Below the pieces are notes generated by a model, which searched no databases, was not told the origin of the DNA, and worked only from the letters and a program-made list of their open reading frames with translations. A stretch of DNA of 64,000 nt from Clostridiales bacterium (GTDB taxonomy: Bacteria; Bacillota; Clostridia; Oscillospirales; Oscillospiraceae), in assembly GCA_004557075.1 (NCBI GenBank), contig SFEX01000004.1, positions 11,671 to 75,670 of the forward strand, in the 5' to 3' direction. The translations under genes and the position numbers were made by a program. Shown one piece after another: positions 1 to 7,580 of this stretch (position 1 is its first letter; the number at the start of each line of letters is the position of its first letter).

Positions 1-126
1 CGTGTAATCCTTTCCAGCGAGGGATATAGCCTCGCTGTTCATAAAAAGTATTTTTCCCCTGCGGGAAACTACGACCGGCTGATCGAGCATGGAAAACGCG
101 CCGGCAAGCAGTGCAGTATCTGACAT
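1..126 (-). CDS. PAS-domain protein, N-terminal fragment (window edge)
   Basis: The first 42 codons of a minus-strand gene whose remainder lies left of the window. The ATG at 126 follows a GGTGAGG ribosome-binding site six bases upstream. The residues read like the start of a PAS sensory fold (a PVVVSRRGKILFMNSEA-type stretch), as found at the N-terminus of many histidine kinases and sigma-54 activators. The output domain is not visible, so the class of sensor cannot be decided. It is divergent from gap with about 200 bases between them. Confidence 0.55.
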   Translation of the reverse strand, partial: MSDTALLAGAFSMLDQPVVVSRRGKILFMNSEAISLAGKDYT

Positions 127-240
127 AAAACCTCACCCCGTTTTGTTTATTCGACGTCATTTTATCAAAAACATGCAAATTATACAATAGCGACTGTAAA
201 AAAGGCCGCTTTTTGAAAGATATTTGGATGTATCGAGATA

Positions 241-270
241 TTGATTTTTGAGTATAGTATATGTTACAAT
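241..270 (+). promoter_or_regulatory. sigma-A-like promoter of gap
   Basis: TTGATT, an 18-base spacer and TACAAT lie about 60 bases before the gap start. The match is by eye only. Confidence 0.5.
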
Positions 271-330
271 CGTATCAAATCACAAGCAATGATTTCCAAG
301 TTTTAAATTATCAAGTGGAGGAGATATAAA

Positions 331-1341
331 ATGATAAAAATTGCTATCAATGGTTTTGGCCGCATCGGCCGTCTGGCATTCAGAGCAGGCATCGTAGCCG
401 ACGATATCGAGATCGTTGCGATCAACGCTCCCGACAAGACCCCGGCACAGCTTGCATACACCGTTAAGTACGACTCCGTACACGGCCGCTTCAACGGCAC
501 TGTCGATTATGATGACAATTCCATCACCGTAAACGGCAAGCGTGTTGCAATTGTCGGCAACCGCAATCCCGCAGAGCTGCCCTGGGGCGAGATGGGCGTT
601 GAGTACGTCCTCGAGTGCACCGGCGCATTCCTCACGACCGAGAAGGCACAGGCTCACCTCGACGCCGGCGCACAGGTCGTTGTTCTCTCCGGCCCCTCCA
701 AGGACGATACCCCGATGTTCGTCTGCGGCGTAAACCTTGATAAGTACACCGCCGACATGAAGGTCGTCTCCAACGCATCCTGCACCACCAACTGCCTTGC
801 GCCTCTCGCAAAGGTCATCAATGACAATTTCGGCATCGTCGAGGGCCTTATGACTACCGTCCACGCTGACACCGCAACTCAGGAAGTTGTTGACGGCTTC
901 AGCAAGAAGAACTGGCGTCTCGGCCGCGGCGTTCACGGCAACATCATCCCCACCAGCACCGGCGCGGCTAAGGCAGTCGGAAAGGTCATCCCCGAGCTGA
1001 AGGGCAAGCTGACCGGCACCTCCATGCGTATCCCCAGCGCCGACGTCTCCATCGTTGACCTGACCTGCCGTCTCGAGAAGGGCGCAAGCTACGACGAGAT
1101 CTGCGCGGCTGTAAAGGCTGCATCCGAGGGCGCAATGAAGGGCGTTATCGAGTATTGCGACGAAGAGGTCGTATCCTCCGACTTCATCACCGATCCTCAC
1201 ACCAGCATTTTCGATGCCAAGGCCGGACTTTCCCTCAACGACAACTTTGTAAAGCTCATGGCATGGTATGATAACGAGTGGGGCTTCAGCTGCAAGATGC
1301 TCGACCTTACCCGTCACATCCACTCCGTCCGCCACGGCTGA
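331..1341 (+). CDS. gap: type I glyceraldehyde-3-phosphate dehydrogenase
   Basis: Cytosolic glycolytic enzyme that oxidises and phosphorylates glyceraldehyde-3-phosphate with NAD(P). The protein has 336 residues, the usual family length. The N-terminal Rossmann motif INGFGRIGR is intact. The catalytic Cys151 sits in NASCTTNCLAP and the partner His178 in TTVHADTATQ. A GGAGGAG ribosome-binding site precedes the ATG. The gene stands alone between a sigma-A-like promoter and a strong terminator. Its codon use is strongly biased, as expected for a highly expressed gene. Cofactor preference cannot be read with confidence. Confidence 0.97.
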   Translation: MIKIAINGFGRIGRLAFRAGIVADDIEIVAINAPDKTPAQLAYTVKYDSVHGRFNGTVDYDDNSITVNGKRVAIVGNRNPAELPWGEMGVEYVLECTGAFLTTEKAQAHLDAGAQVVVLSGPSKDDTPMFVCGVNLDKYTADMKVVSNASCTTNCLAPLAKVINDNFGIVEGLMTTVHADTATQEVVDGFSKKNWRLGRGVHGNIIPTSTGAAKAVGKVIPELKGKLTGTSMRIPSADVSIVDLTCRLEKGASYDEICAAVKAASEGAMKGVIEYCDEEVVSSDFITDPHTSIFDAKAGLSLNDNFVKLMAWYDNEWGFSCKMLDLTRHIHSVRHG

Positions 1342-1357
1342 TATTTAAGCAAATATT

Positions 1358-1396
1358 AAGGCGCTCCTTTCAATTTTGAAAGGAGCGCCTTTTTAT
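1358..1396 (+). terminator. terminator of gap
   Basis: A long GC-rich stem (AGGCGCTCCTTTCAA paired with its complement) is followed by a T run. Confidence 0.9.
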
Positions 1397-1542
1397 GCCA
1401 ATAACCAGACATTTGAGCGGCAATGTTTAGATTTTGGGCACGAAGCTGTAAATGCCCGTGGCGATAATAAGAAGATCAACTATACTAAAAGTGTGGAGAG
1501 TGTATACTTTGTGTACATTAATTTCTTTGAAAGGAGTACAAA

Positions 1543-3990
1543 ATGAAAAAAAGACTTGCGCTTATTCTTGCCGTGGCAATGCTTCTGAGCCTGACTCCCG
1601 CCGCCTTTGCGGAAGATGACGGCGACAGCCTAAAGGTTCAGACGCGCACGGGGGAATATACTTTCCATGTGGGCGATACCTTCACATATTCCTACTGGCT
1701 GAGGCTCACGCCGGATCTTGTCAATTACAGTGAGGACTATATCAGAGGCTACATAAAGCAAATAGCCGGAAACAGCGATATCATCGGAAATAATTACTGG
1801 CTCAAGAACGCTAATCTGTCCAAACTGAACCTTGAATCGCTGACAAGAATGAATCTGAAAAGCTGCGGCGGCAACATAATGTACGACACAAAATGCCTTA
1901 CGCCCATCAGCTACAGCATGCCCAATGTGAATCAGCATTCCGCTCTGGGGGTGAAAAAGGGCGGATATATCTATCAGAAGGGCGACCTGCTTGACGGCAG
2001 CATAATTGACGGCTCTGTGCTTGACTTTACGAATGGGGACATGGCATTCTGGACGGGCAAGGTGAACAACGCCGAAGACCAAAAGGTGTTTCAGGATAAC
2101 AAAGTCCTTATCACCGTCACCTTCCGCGTCACGCAGGGCTCAGACACGCCCGTCTATATCAGAACCCGCCTGCGCCACCTTGAGGTGACGACAAACGGCT
2201 TCCTCGGCCTCACAAAGAGCACGGATATCGTTCTTGTCCACAGCGACCAGTCCGTGTTCATCCCGTATGAATCCTACGAGACCGTGGAATATGAGGGACA
2301 CCATGAGAGCCCGAGCATTGTCCTCAAATCGCTGGTCGATGATGTGGGGCTCGACATCCGCTTCTTAAATACAAAAGGCGAGGAGGACAAGTACAGACGT
2401 CCCGACGCGGGAGTGAACGTCAACATGTACGGCTTTACGACAGATTCCCGCTACATCTGCGTAAACTCAAAAACGGACGGAAGCCGCGTGCAGTGGTTTT
2501 ACGACGTTCCGTATGGGCAATATTATGTAAACTGCTCATATAAGGACGGCAACGGCACGTTCTTTGCGACCCCGGATCCGGAAAAGGCCGAGCACATAAA
2601 TGTTCCGGCAACGGGCGAGGTGCAGGCGCTGTGGCTGTGCTACACTGACGCTGAGCAGACGCAGCAGATAGATATGTATTTCAACTGGGTAGGGGACAAT
2701 GGGTATTTGCCCGCGCGGCCGGATTATCTGCTGGCAGACCTCGTGACAACGACATCGATCGAGGGCGAGCTGAGCACCTTCCAGCATGAGCGCATTATAG
2801 GCCGGGATCAGGAGCATGACAGTTTTGACTGCGTAAAATACACCGACAGAGACGGAAACGCGCTTGACTATAAGCTTAACGTTACCATGCTCAATACGAG
2901 CGCCAGCCCCGCTGCGTATACCGTGGCCATTGATGAGAAAACAGGGGACGACGGCTGCCCGGACTACTACATAACGCTGACATATGTGGGCGATAAGAGC
3001 GCTCTTAACGCTGTTGAGCCAGATGAATTTGGCCACTACTGGTCTGAGGACATGCAAAGGACAGTAAAGCCGAGCTGCACCGTGGAGGGGCGCAGATACA
3101 GCGTGTGCCTGATCTGCCACAGCACGAAATACGAGATCCTGCCCAAAACGGAGCATAGCTGGGATACGGGAGTAGTAAGCAAGGCCCCCACCGAAAACAG
3201 CAGTGGCACAATGACCTATACCTGCACTGTCTGCGGTGCAAAGAAAAGCGAGGATATACCCGCGCTTGGGCATACGCACAGCTATACCGCTTACGTCACG
3301 GTGCCCACCTGCACTGAGCACGGCTATACTACCCATACCTGCGCCTGCGGGGACAGCTATGTTGACAGCTACGTTCCGGCGCTCGGACACCGCTTTGTCG
3401 GCGGCGTGTGTGAGCGCTGCGGCGCAAAGGATCCCGATTACAGCGTTCAGATCAGGAACCCCTTTACCGACGTAAGCGAAAACTCGGTGTACTGTCCGGG
3501 CATAATCTGGGCATATGACAAGGGCATAACTAACGGCGCTACGACGACGACCTTCAACCCGAATGACCCGTGCACGAGAGCGCAGGTCGTGGCCTTCCTC
3601 TGGCGCGCCGCCGGCAGTCCGGAACCGGCCGCGAGCGTAAAAAATCCGTTCACTGATGTGAAGGACGGTACATATTATTATAAAGCGGTCATGTGGGCAG
3701 TGGCTGAGGGGATAACCAGAGGCGTCACCGACGATAGCTTTGCCCCGAACGACACCGTCACGAGGGCGCAGTTTGTGACCTTCCTGTACAGATATGAAAA
3801 ATCTCCGGCAATAGCTGCGGATATGGCAAACCCGTTCACGGATTTAAGAGCCGGTTCATTTTGCTATGACGCGGTTCTTTGGGCGGCGGACAAGGGCGTA
3901 ACTAACGGCGTCACTTCGACGACCTTCTGCCCGAATGACCCGTGCACAAGAGCGCAGGTCGTGACGTTTATCTACCGCGATATGACATAA
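1543..3990 (+). CDS. secreted SLH-domain surface protein with Cys-pair repeats
   Basis: An 815-residue exported protein probably held on the cell wall. Residues 1-23 form a classical signal peptide ending AFA. The body to about residue 500 contains a beta-rich region of unknown function (YTFHVGDTFTYSYW), followed by a Cna-B-like stretch. Residues about 510-635 hold repeated CxxC pairs (CLICHSTK, CTVCGAKK, CACGD, CERCGAKD), a pattern common in clostridial surface proteins. Three SLH repeats start near residues 639, 701 and 763, each with an NPFTD opening and a TRAQ(V/F)V motif. An AAAGGAG ribosome-binding site precedes the ATG. I recognise the anchoring architecture but not the function of the body. 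Confidence 0.85.
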   Translation: MKKRLALILAVAMLLSLTPAAFAEDDGDSLKVQTRTGEYTFHVGDTFTYSYWLRLTPDLVNYSEDYIRGYIKQIAGNSDIIGNNYWLKNANLSKLNLESLTRMNLKSCGGNIMYDTKCLTPISYSMPNVNQHSALGVKKGGYIYQKGDLLDGSIIDGSVLDFTNGDMAFWTGKVNNAEDQKVFQDNKVLITVTFRVTQGSDTPVYIRTRLRHLEVTTNGFLGLTKSTDIVLVHSDQSVFIPYESYETVEYEGHHESPSIVLKSLVDDVGLDIRFLNTKGEEDKYRRPDAGVNVNMYGFTTDSRYICVNSKTDGSRVQWFYDVPYGQYYVNCSYKDGNGTFFATPDPEKAEHINVPATGEVQALWLCYTDAEQTQQIDMYFNWVGDNGYLPARPDYLLADLVTTTSIEGELSTFQHERIIGRDQEHDSFDCVKYTDRDGNALDYKLNVTMLNTSASPAAYTVAIDEKTGDDGCPDYYITLTYVGDKSALNAVEPDEFGHYWSEDMQRTVKPSCTVEGRRYSVCLICHSTKYEILPKTEHSWDTGVVSKAPTENSSGTMTYTCTVCGAKKSEDIPALGHTHSYTAYVTVPTCTEHGYTTHTCACGDSYVDSYVPALGHRFVGGVCERCGAKDPDYSVQIRNPFTDVSENSVYCPGIIWAYDKGITNGATTTTFNPNDPCTRAQVVAFLWRAAGSPEPAASVKNPFTDVKDGTYYYKAVMWAVAEGITRGVTDDSFAPNDTVTRAQFVTFLYRYEKSPAIAADMANPFTDLRAGSFCYDAVLWAADKGVTNGVTSTTFCPNDPCTRAQVVTFIYRDMT

Positions 3991-3995
3991 AGAAA

Positions 3996-4023
3996 GAAAA
4001 AGCAGCCATCAGGCTGCTTTTTC
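3996..4023. terminator. bidirectional terminator between convergent genes
   Basis: AAAAAGCAGCC, an ATCA loop and GGCTGCTTTTT give T runs on both strands. It serves the SLH gene and the convergent MBL gene. Confidence 0.85.
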
Positions 4024-4038
4024 TTGATTTTCAATAGA

Positions 4039-4920
4039 TTATTCGGCGGTTTTCCAGAGCATGAGGTTGTCCTCAAACGAAACCGTGACCTTTCCGCTGT
4101 CGTACAGCCATGAAAGGTACGAGCGCACCGTGCTGCCGACAAGAGCGTACTGCTCAAAATTCATGACCAGACCGTAGTCGGAAAATACGCGTTGGAGTAT
4201 GCTCTCAAAATTTGCGGGCTCTTTGCAGATGCAGATGAGCTTATCCGCGATCTCGAGCACTTTTTTACGGTTTATCTCCGCAAGTTCGCGGATGTCCTTG
4301 CATGCGTCCGCGTGGGCGGGGACAAAAATCTCCGCCTCGAGGGTCTCGATCTTGTCAAGCGTGTCAAGATATGCCTGAACGTCGTAGATAAAGCCGACCT
4401 GATACTTCTCGAGCGTCATGGCGCTCGATACGCAATCGGTGAGGAAAACAACGTTATCCGGGGTGCGGTAGCCGGCCATATCGAAGAAATGACCGCGCAG
4501 GGGAATGACCTCGAAGCCCTCGGGAAAGTCGGGCGAGCTAACGTCCGCGCAGTCGGACTCCTGCGCCATCAGGAACTTGTGGCGCAGCGGCTTGCAGGGA
4601 TAACCGCCAAAGAGAAACGCAGGTTCGAGAATAGGATGGCGGGTGATGTCCGCCTCGATGCCGGGGGCGAATATCTTGCATCCGGTGTTCTGCTGAAAAT
4701 ATTTGTTGCCGCCGATGTGGTCTGCGTTCGAGTGCGTGTTCAATATGGCCTTGAGCGTCCAGCCCTGGGTGTCGAGAATTTTTCTGACTCTGCGTCCGGC
4801 GTCCTTATCGTTGCCGCTGTCAATGAGATAAACTCCGTTATCCTCACAGCGGTATATACCGATTTTGGCAGGGCAGTTAACATAATATGTGTTATTTGCA
4901 ACCTGAGTAAGTTCGTACAT
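4039..4920 (-). CDS. MBL-fold metallo-hydrolase
   Basis: A 293-residue metallo-beta-lactamase-fold hydrolase, probably cytosolic, substrate unknown. The metal motif reads THSNADHIGG at residues about 62-71. The usual HxHxDH is thus H-x-N-x-D-H, with Asn in the second His position, a variant I recall in some clostridial MBL proteins. Later ligands may be the His in PLRGH and the Asp in FLTDC. A longer reading would begin at GTG 4929, but GAGGTG lies six bases before ATG 4920, so I chose that start. No signal peptide. It is convergent with the SLH gene and followed on the left by a shared terminator. Confidence 0.8.
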   Translation of the reverse strand: MYELTQVANNTYYVNCPAKIGIYRCEDNGVYLIDSGNDKDAGRRVRKILDTQGWTLKAILNTHSNADHIGGNKYFQQNTGCKIFAPGIEADITRHPILEPAFLFGGYPCKPLRHKFLMAQESDCADVSSPDFPEGFEVIPLRGHFFDMAGYRTPDNVVFLTDCVSSAMTLEKYQVGFIYDVQAYLDTLDKIETLEAEIFVPAHADACKDIRELAEINRKKVLEIADKLICICKEPANFESILQRVFSDYGLVMNFEQYALVGSTVRSYLSWLYDSGKVTVSFEDNLMLWKTAE

Positions 4921-4950
4921 GATATTCACCTCACTGCAAAATTTCAGAAA

Positions 4951-4982
4951 CGGACGGCCAATGGCCGCCCCTACGGGTGCGG
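4951..4982. repeat. short GC-rich dispersed repeat
   Basis: CGGACG, a small GGCC hairpin and GCCCCTACGGGTGCGG. The same ends occur in the opposite orientation at 33927-33959. It is a REP-like unit in the intergenic space before the MBL gene. Confidence 0.5.
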
Positions 4983-5030
4983 TGTAATTAAGAGCATGAG
5001 TGCAAAAACGATTTATTTAAGCGTAAACGG

Positions 5031-5100
5031 TCGGGCTGTCGCAAAAGAGATTATCAAAAATCTCAATACGAATTGCTCGGCGGCAGCCGCCGCCACCTCT
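5031..5100. repeat. MITE-like element, degenerate copy A
   Basis: Holds the right-end signature of the family seen at 5725-5893 and 20604-20770: GGGCTGTCGC, an AT-rich middle, CGAATTGC, then a GC-rich GGCGGCAGCCGCC edge. The left end is not clear, so this may be a decayed copy. Confidence 0.45.
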
Positions 5101-5146
5101 TTTGGATTTTAACACATAAAACCATTAAAGGCAACATAAATACTGC

Positions 5147-5356
5147 TCAGGAGCGGAAGGCGAAAAAACTGCGGATCTTGTATAGCAGGCGGCCTGCGGG
5201 AGAATCTTCTATGCTCATGTACTGCTCCTCTGAGCTTACCTGGGCCTGCTTGAGGATCTCCGTGGTCTTGTCGTATTCCCCGCGCTCAAGAGCCTCAATC
5301 GCGTAGCTTATGCGGTTGAACAGCGTGTAGTAAAGCTTTTTGTATATATTGCTCAA
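5147..5356 (-). CDS. small helical protein, module 1
   Basis: A 69-residue soluble, strongly helical protein of unknown function. The start is TTG 5356, supported by GGAGG seven bases upstream. The sequence has the pattern YKKLYYTLF, then IEALERGEY, then an AQ..SEEQY segment. The 49-residue protein at 6735-6884 has the same pattern (YAELYYIVF, MNCGKYATA, AQQKAEELY), so the two are paralogues. Each is divergent from a ribbon-helix-helix gene. I recall similar small proteins in clostridial accessory regions, without a known role. Confidence 0.7.
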   Translation of the reverse strand: MSNIYKKLYYTLFNRISYAIEALERGEYDKTTEILKQAQVSSEEQYMSIEDSPAGRLLYKIRSFFAFRS

Positions 5357-5387
5357 GATCTCGCCTCCATTTTATTGCTTTTGCCAT

Positions 5388-5427
5388 ACTGCCGTCCACA
5401 GGGAACATTTTCTCAGGGGACGGCAGT
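5388..5427. other. inverted repeat in divergent intergenic region
   Basis: ACTGCCGTCC and GGACGGCAGT form a ten-base perfect stem around a 20-base loop, just upstream of the small minus-strand gene. It could be a 5' leader structure or a binding site. Confidence 0.45.
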
Positions 5428-5474
5428 GATGGTGTATTTTTGTGGGATTAACTGCACATATATAGTACCATAGG

Positions 5475-5541
5475 TGCATTGCTTTTGCAATGCAAAGTTG
5501 CACATTATATTGCATTACAATATGCAATATAAATTGCAATG
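5475..5541. promoter_or_regulatory. operator-like TTGCAAT palindrome cluster, module 1
   Basis: TGCATTGC-TTTT-GCAATGCA (5475-5494) is a perfect eight-base inverted repeat. TATATTGCAT-N6-ATGCAATATA (5506-5531) is a perfect ten-base inverted repeat. A further TTGCAATGC lies at 5534-5542, just before the ribosome-binding site. All share the TTGCAAT/ATTGCA core. The position between two divergent small genes, one encoding a DNA-binding protein, suggests autoregulation. Confidence 0.55.
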
Positions 5542-5552
5542 CGAGGTGCGAT

Positions 5553-5723
5553 ATGGCAAAATTCAGAATCCCTAAAATACCACCGACTACAAATAAAACT
5601 ATCCGCTTTCCCAACGATGTTATCGAAGAAGTGGAAGCGGCCATTGTTGGCAAGGACTGCACCTTTTCAGCCTTTGTCATAGCCGCAGTGCGAGCCGCGC
5701 TTGAGGACCTCAAAGAGGAATGA
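5553..5723 (+). CDS. ribbon-helix-helix DNA-binding protein, module 1
   Basis: A 56-residue CopG/Arc-like protein. A beta strand (TNKTIRFP) is followed by helix A (NDVIEEVEAAIVGK) and helix B (SAFVIAAVRAALEDL), the standard RHH order. The ATG at 5553 has GAGGTG six bases upstream; the reading frame extends further left, but that part lies inside the operator-like repeats. It is divergent from the small gene ending at 5356. RHH proteins usually dimerise and repress their own promoter, which fits the palindromes before it. Confidence 0.75.
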   Translation: MAKFRIPKIPPTTNKTIRFPNDVIEEVEAAIVGKDCTFSAFVIAAVRAALEDLKEE

Positions 5724-5724
5724 T

Positions 5725-5893
5725 GCGGCGGCTGCCGCAGAGCAATCCGTATTAAAGCTTTAATTGATCGTTATTGCGGTATCCCAACCATAGAGATTGA
5801 AAAATGCCGTTATGCGCCAATGTTTATAATCGGGCTGACGCAAATACATTTATCGCCGCTCTCAACGCGAATTGCTTGGCGCCAGCCGGCGCA
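5725..5893. repeat. MITE-like element, copy B
   Basis: About 170 bases with inverted ends. The left end runs from GCGGCGGCTGCCGC through GCAATCCGTATTAAAGC to GCGGTATCCCAACC. The right end is its approximate reverse complement (CGGGCTGACGC ... CGCGAATTGC ... GCGCC). No reading frame or transposase is present. Related copies lie at 20604-20770 and within 33800-34215. Confidence 0.6.
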
Positions 5894-5975
5894 ACGAAAA
5901 GAAAATGTTGCGAAAAATATTTTGAGTGGTATACTTATCCCTGCTGTGCATTTTCGCGAGGGTGGGGTGGACCGC

Positions 5976-6650
5976 TTGAACAAAAATCCGAATATTGATT
6001 TGTACAGGCACCTTTCGTTTGCTGCGGTGGGTGGCTTTTTCGGCGCTTACGCGATACTCTGCCGCTGCGGGGTGCTCGCCAGCGCGCAGACGATGAACCT
6101 TCTGGAGTTGACCATCGAGGCGCTGAGGGGCGACGGGATCGCCGTGCTGCTGCATTTGGGCGCTCTTGCGCTGTACGTGCTGGGCACGATGCTTACGGTG
6201 CTGCTGCCGCACTACCTGCATGTTGATATGCACCTTGCCGCGCCCGTGATAGACGCTATTGCCTGTGTCATCCTGTGCTTTATACCGGCCGAAGCGAATG
6301 TTTTGCTGTCCCTGTACCCGATATTTTTCGCAATGAGCGTGCAGTGGAGCTCCTTTCCCGGCGCGCGGGGCTTTGCAAGCTCAACGATTTTCTCTACAAA
6401 TAACACAAAGCAGGCATCCCTTGCTCTTGCCGAGTATATAACCGACGGTGACCGCAGCCACTTTAAAAAGTTCAATTTCTATGCTTTGACCCTGCTCGCT
6501 TTCCACATCGGCGCGGCGGTCAGCTTCTTTGCCGTGAAATTCATGGGCGTGCGCGGCGCGTGGGTGAATATTCTCCTTGCCGCCGTGGCCTTTTATATGG
6601 CCCTGTGCGAGAATAAATATAACGCCGTCAAGAATTTAGTGAATAGGTAA
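5976..6650 (+). CDS. DUF1275 (YoaK-like) membrane protein
   Basis: A 224-residue inner-membrane protein with about six hydrophobic segments. The opening (YRHLSFAAVGGFFGAYAIL ... SAQTMNLLEL) matches the DUF1275/YoaK pattern in which a Gly-rich first helix is followed by a T-x-N-L motif. Its function is unknown. TTG 5976 has GGGGTGG five bases before it; GTG 5967 with GAGGG is an alternative. The long in-frame upstream extension to 5820 lies within repeat copy B and is unlikely to be translated. The last three codons and the stop fall inside the heptad repeat at 6638. Confidence 0.7.
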   Translation: MNKNPNIDLYRHLSFAAVGGFFGAYAILCRCGVLASAQTMNLLELTIEALRGDGIAVLLHLGALALYVLGTMLTVLLPHYLHVDMHLAAPVIDAIACVILCFIPAEANVLLSLYPIFFAMSVQWSSFPGARGFASSTIFSTNNTKQASLALAEYITDGDRSHFKKFNFYALTLLAFHIGAAVSFFAVKFMGVRGAWVNILLAAVAFYMALCENKYNAVKNLVNR

Positions 6651-6702
6651 TAGTGAATAGTGAATAAGTAAAAATCGGCAAGCTTTTGTTAAAGCTTGCC
6701 GA
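6638..6702. repeat. heptad tract plus hairpin repeat, copy 1 (terminator)
   Basis: AGTGAATAGGTAATAGTGAATA-type heptads are followed by ATCGGCAAGCTTT-TGTT-AAAGCTTGCCGAT, a perfect hairpin with T and A tracts. The same unit, one heptad shorter, lies at 7149-7206. It can terminate transcription from either side. Confidence 0.8.
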
Positions 6703-6734
6703 TCTTACTTTGCCTTGCTCTTTGTAGCTGCTTG

Positions 6735-6884
6735 CTAATCATCGGCGCTTATGTATAATTCCTCCGCTTTTTGCTGCGCGGCGATTAACTGAAGCTTTGC
6801 TGTTGCGTATTTACCACAGTTCATGCTATCCAATGCGTCCGTTATAGCATCGAAAACAATATAATATAGCTCTGCATAGTTCAT
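6735..6884 (-). CDS. small helical protein, module 2
   Basis: A 49-residue soluble helical protein, paralogous to the one at 5147-5356 (shared LYY, a G-K/E-Y turn, and AQ..EE.Y). ATG 6884 has GGGAGG six bases upstream; the upstream in-frame methionines lack a ribosome-binding site and overlap the promoter. It is divergent from a ribbon-helix-helix gene, as in module 1. Function unknown. Confidence 0.7.
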   Translation of the reverse strand: MNYAELYYIVFDAITDALDSMNCGKYATAKLQLIAAQQKAEELYISADD

Positions 6885-6899
6885 TTTTACCTCCCTGTT

Positions 6900-6959
6900 A
6901 TGCGTCAATAATGCGTCATTTTTACATATCATCATAATATGCCGCTATAATTTTGTCAA
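6900..6959 (-). promoter_or_regulatory. promoter and direct-repeat operator, module 2
   Basis: On the minus strand TTGACA (6954-6959), 17 bases and TATGAT (6931-6936) form a strong sigma-A-like promoter for the small gene. Two ATGCGTCA direct repeats (6900-6907, 6911-6918) follow, 11 bases apart, just past the expected transcription start. TATAAT at 6946-6951 on the plus strand may serve the RHH gene. Confidence 0.55.
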
Positions 6960-6962
6960 TAC

Positions 6963-7556
6963 TTAGTCACGGAGGCGGCAAAATGAGAGATAATTTGAGC
7001 AGATACACACTTCGCATAGAACCGGAACTTTTGGAGAAGCTTGGATATATCGCAGAATACGAGGGAAGAACAAAGAACCGCGAGCTTGAGCAGATGATAA
7101 AGAAAAGAATAAGAGACTTTGAGAGGGAACACGGCGAGATAGAAAAACAGTGAATAGGTAATAGTGAATAAGTAAAAATCGGCAAGCTTTTGTTAAAGCC
7201 TGCCGAGTTTTTTGTTTCGCCTTGCTCTTTGCAGTGTTGATGGATGCGATCAGAAGCTTTTTAACCTCAATGCACTGTTCCAAAATCTCTCGGCTGTCAT
7301 AGTAGCCGCTTTCGATCAGCAGCTCCAACCAATACTCACTTTCCGAGCACTCCTTCAACGAAATTTGGAGCTTGGCAATAAAGTCCGCCCGGCTGTGGGC
7401 ATAGAACGCCTCACGAATGTTGGCTCCAATGCCGGTTCCGGAGCGAATCAACTGGTTCGTCAATACAGATTCACGCTTCTCACGCTTGATTTCATTGCAT
7501 ACTTTGATGATCTCCAATGCAAACTGTTTGGATTTTTCAAGCAATGGACTGGTCAT
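6963..7556 (-). CDS. four-helix-bundle protein with run-on C-terminal tail
   Basis: Residues 1 to about 118 match the four-helix-bundle family first known from 23S rRNA intervening sequences: IRSGTGIGANIREA, then DFIAKLQISLKECSESEYWLELL, then a KKLLIASI ending. The family is normally about 120 residues. Here the frame continues for about 80 residues through repeat copy 2 and the antisense strand of the RHH gene at 6983-7153, giving a 197-residue reading. The tail looks like fortuitous translation after loss of the native stop. ATG 7556 follows AGGAGAG. Function of the core is not settled; a ribosome or RNA link is only suggested by its origin. Confidence 0.65.
   Translation of the reverse strand: MTSPLLEKSKQFALEIIKVCNEIKREKRESVLTNQLIRSGTGIGANIREAFYAHSRADFIAKLQISLKECSESEYWLELLIESGYYDSREILEQCIEVKKLLIASINTAKSKAKQKTRQALTKACRFLLIHYYLFTVFLSRRVPSQSLLFFSLSSAQARGSLFFPRILRYIQASPKVPVLCEVCICSNYLSFCRLRD
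6983..7153 (+). CDS. ribbon-helix-helix (Arc-like) protein, module 2
   Basis: A 56-residue Arc-type DNA-binding protein with strand RYTLRIEPEL, helix LEKLGYIAEYEG, the turn NRELEQ and a charged second helix. ATG 6983 follows GGAGGCGG. It is divergent from the 49-residue gene, and ATGCGTCA direct repeats in the gap are a plausible binding site. It is not closely similar to the RHH of module 1, so the shared arrangement rather than the regulator itself is conserved. Its stop codon is the first TGA of repeat copy 2. Confidence 0.75.
   Translation: MRDNLSRYTLRIEPELLEKLGYIAEYEGRTKNRELEQMIKKRIRDFEREHGEIEKQ
7149..7206. repeat. heptad tract plus hairpin repeat, copy 2 (terminator)
   Basis: Nearly identical to 6638-6702 but with one GTGAATA heptad fewer and one base change in the stem. 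It overlaps the stop of the RHH gene and the run-on part of the four-helix-bundle frame. Confidence 0.8.
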
Positions 7557-7580
7557 GCGTCTCTCTCCTAATATCTAACT

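Noticed and set aside
280..1335. Long antisense reading frame (351 codons) opposite gap
   Set aside because: It mirrors a codon-biased, clearly real gene. It has no ribosome-binding site, no promoter and no recognisable domain; its Val/Gly/Ala-rich composition is typical of the complement of biased codons.
1466..1520. TATACT boxes before the 815-residue SLH gene as promoter
   Set aside because: Two -10-like boxes (1481, 1503) are visible but neither has a credible -35 at the right distance, so I did not call a promoter.
5820..5975. Long N-terminal extension of the DUF1275 protein
   Set aside because: It is encoded by MITE-like copy B, lacks a ribosome-binding site and has no similarity to the family's N-terminus.
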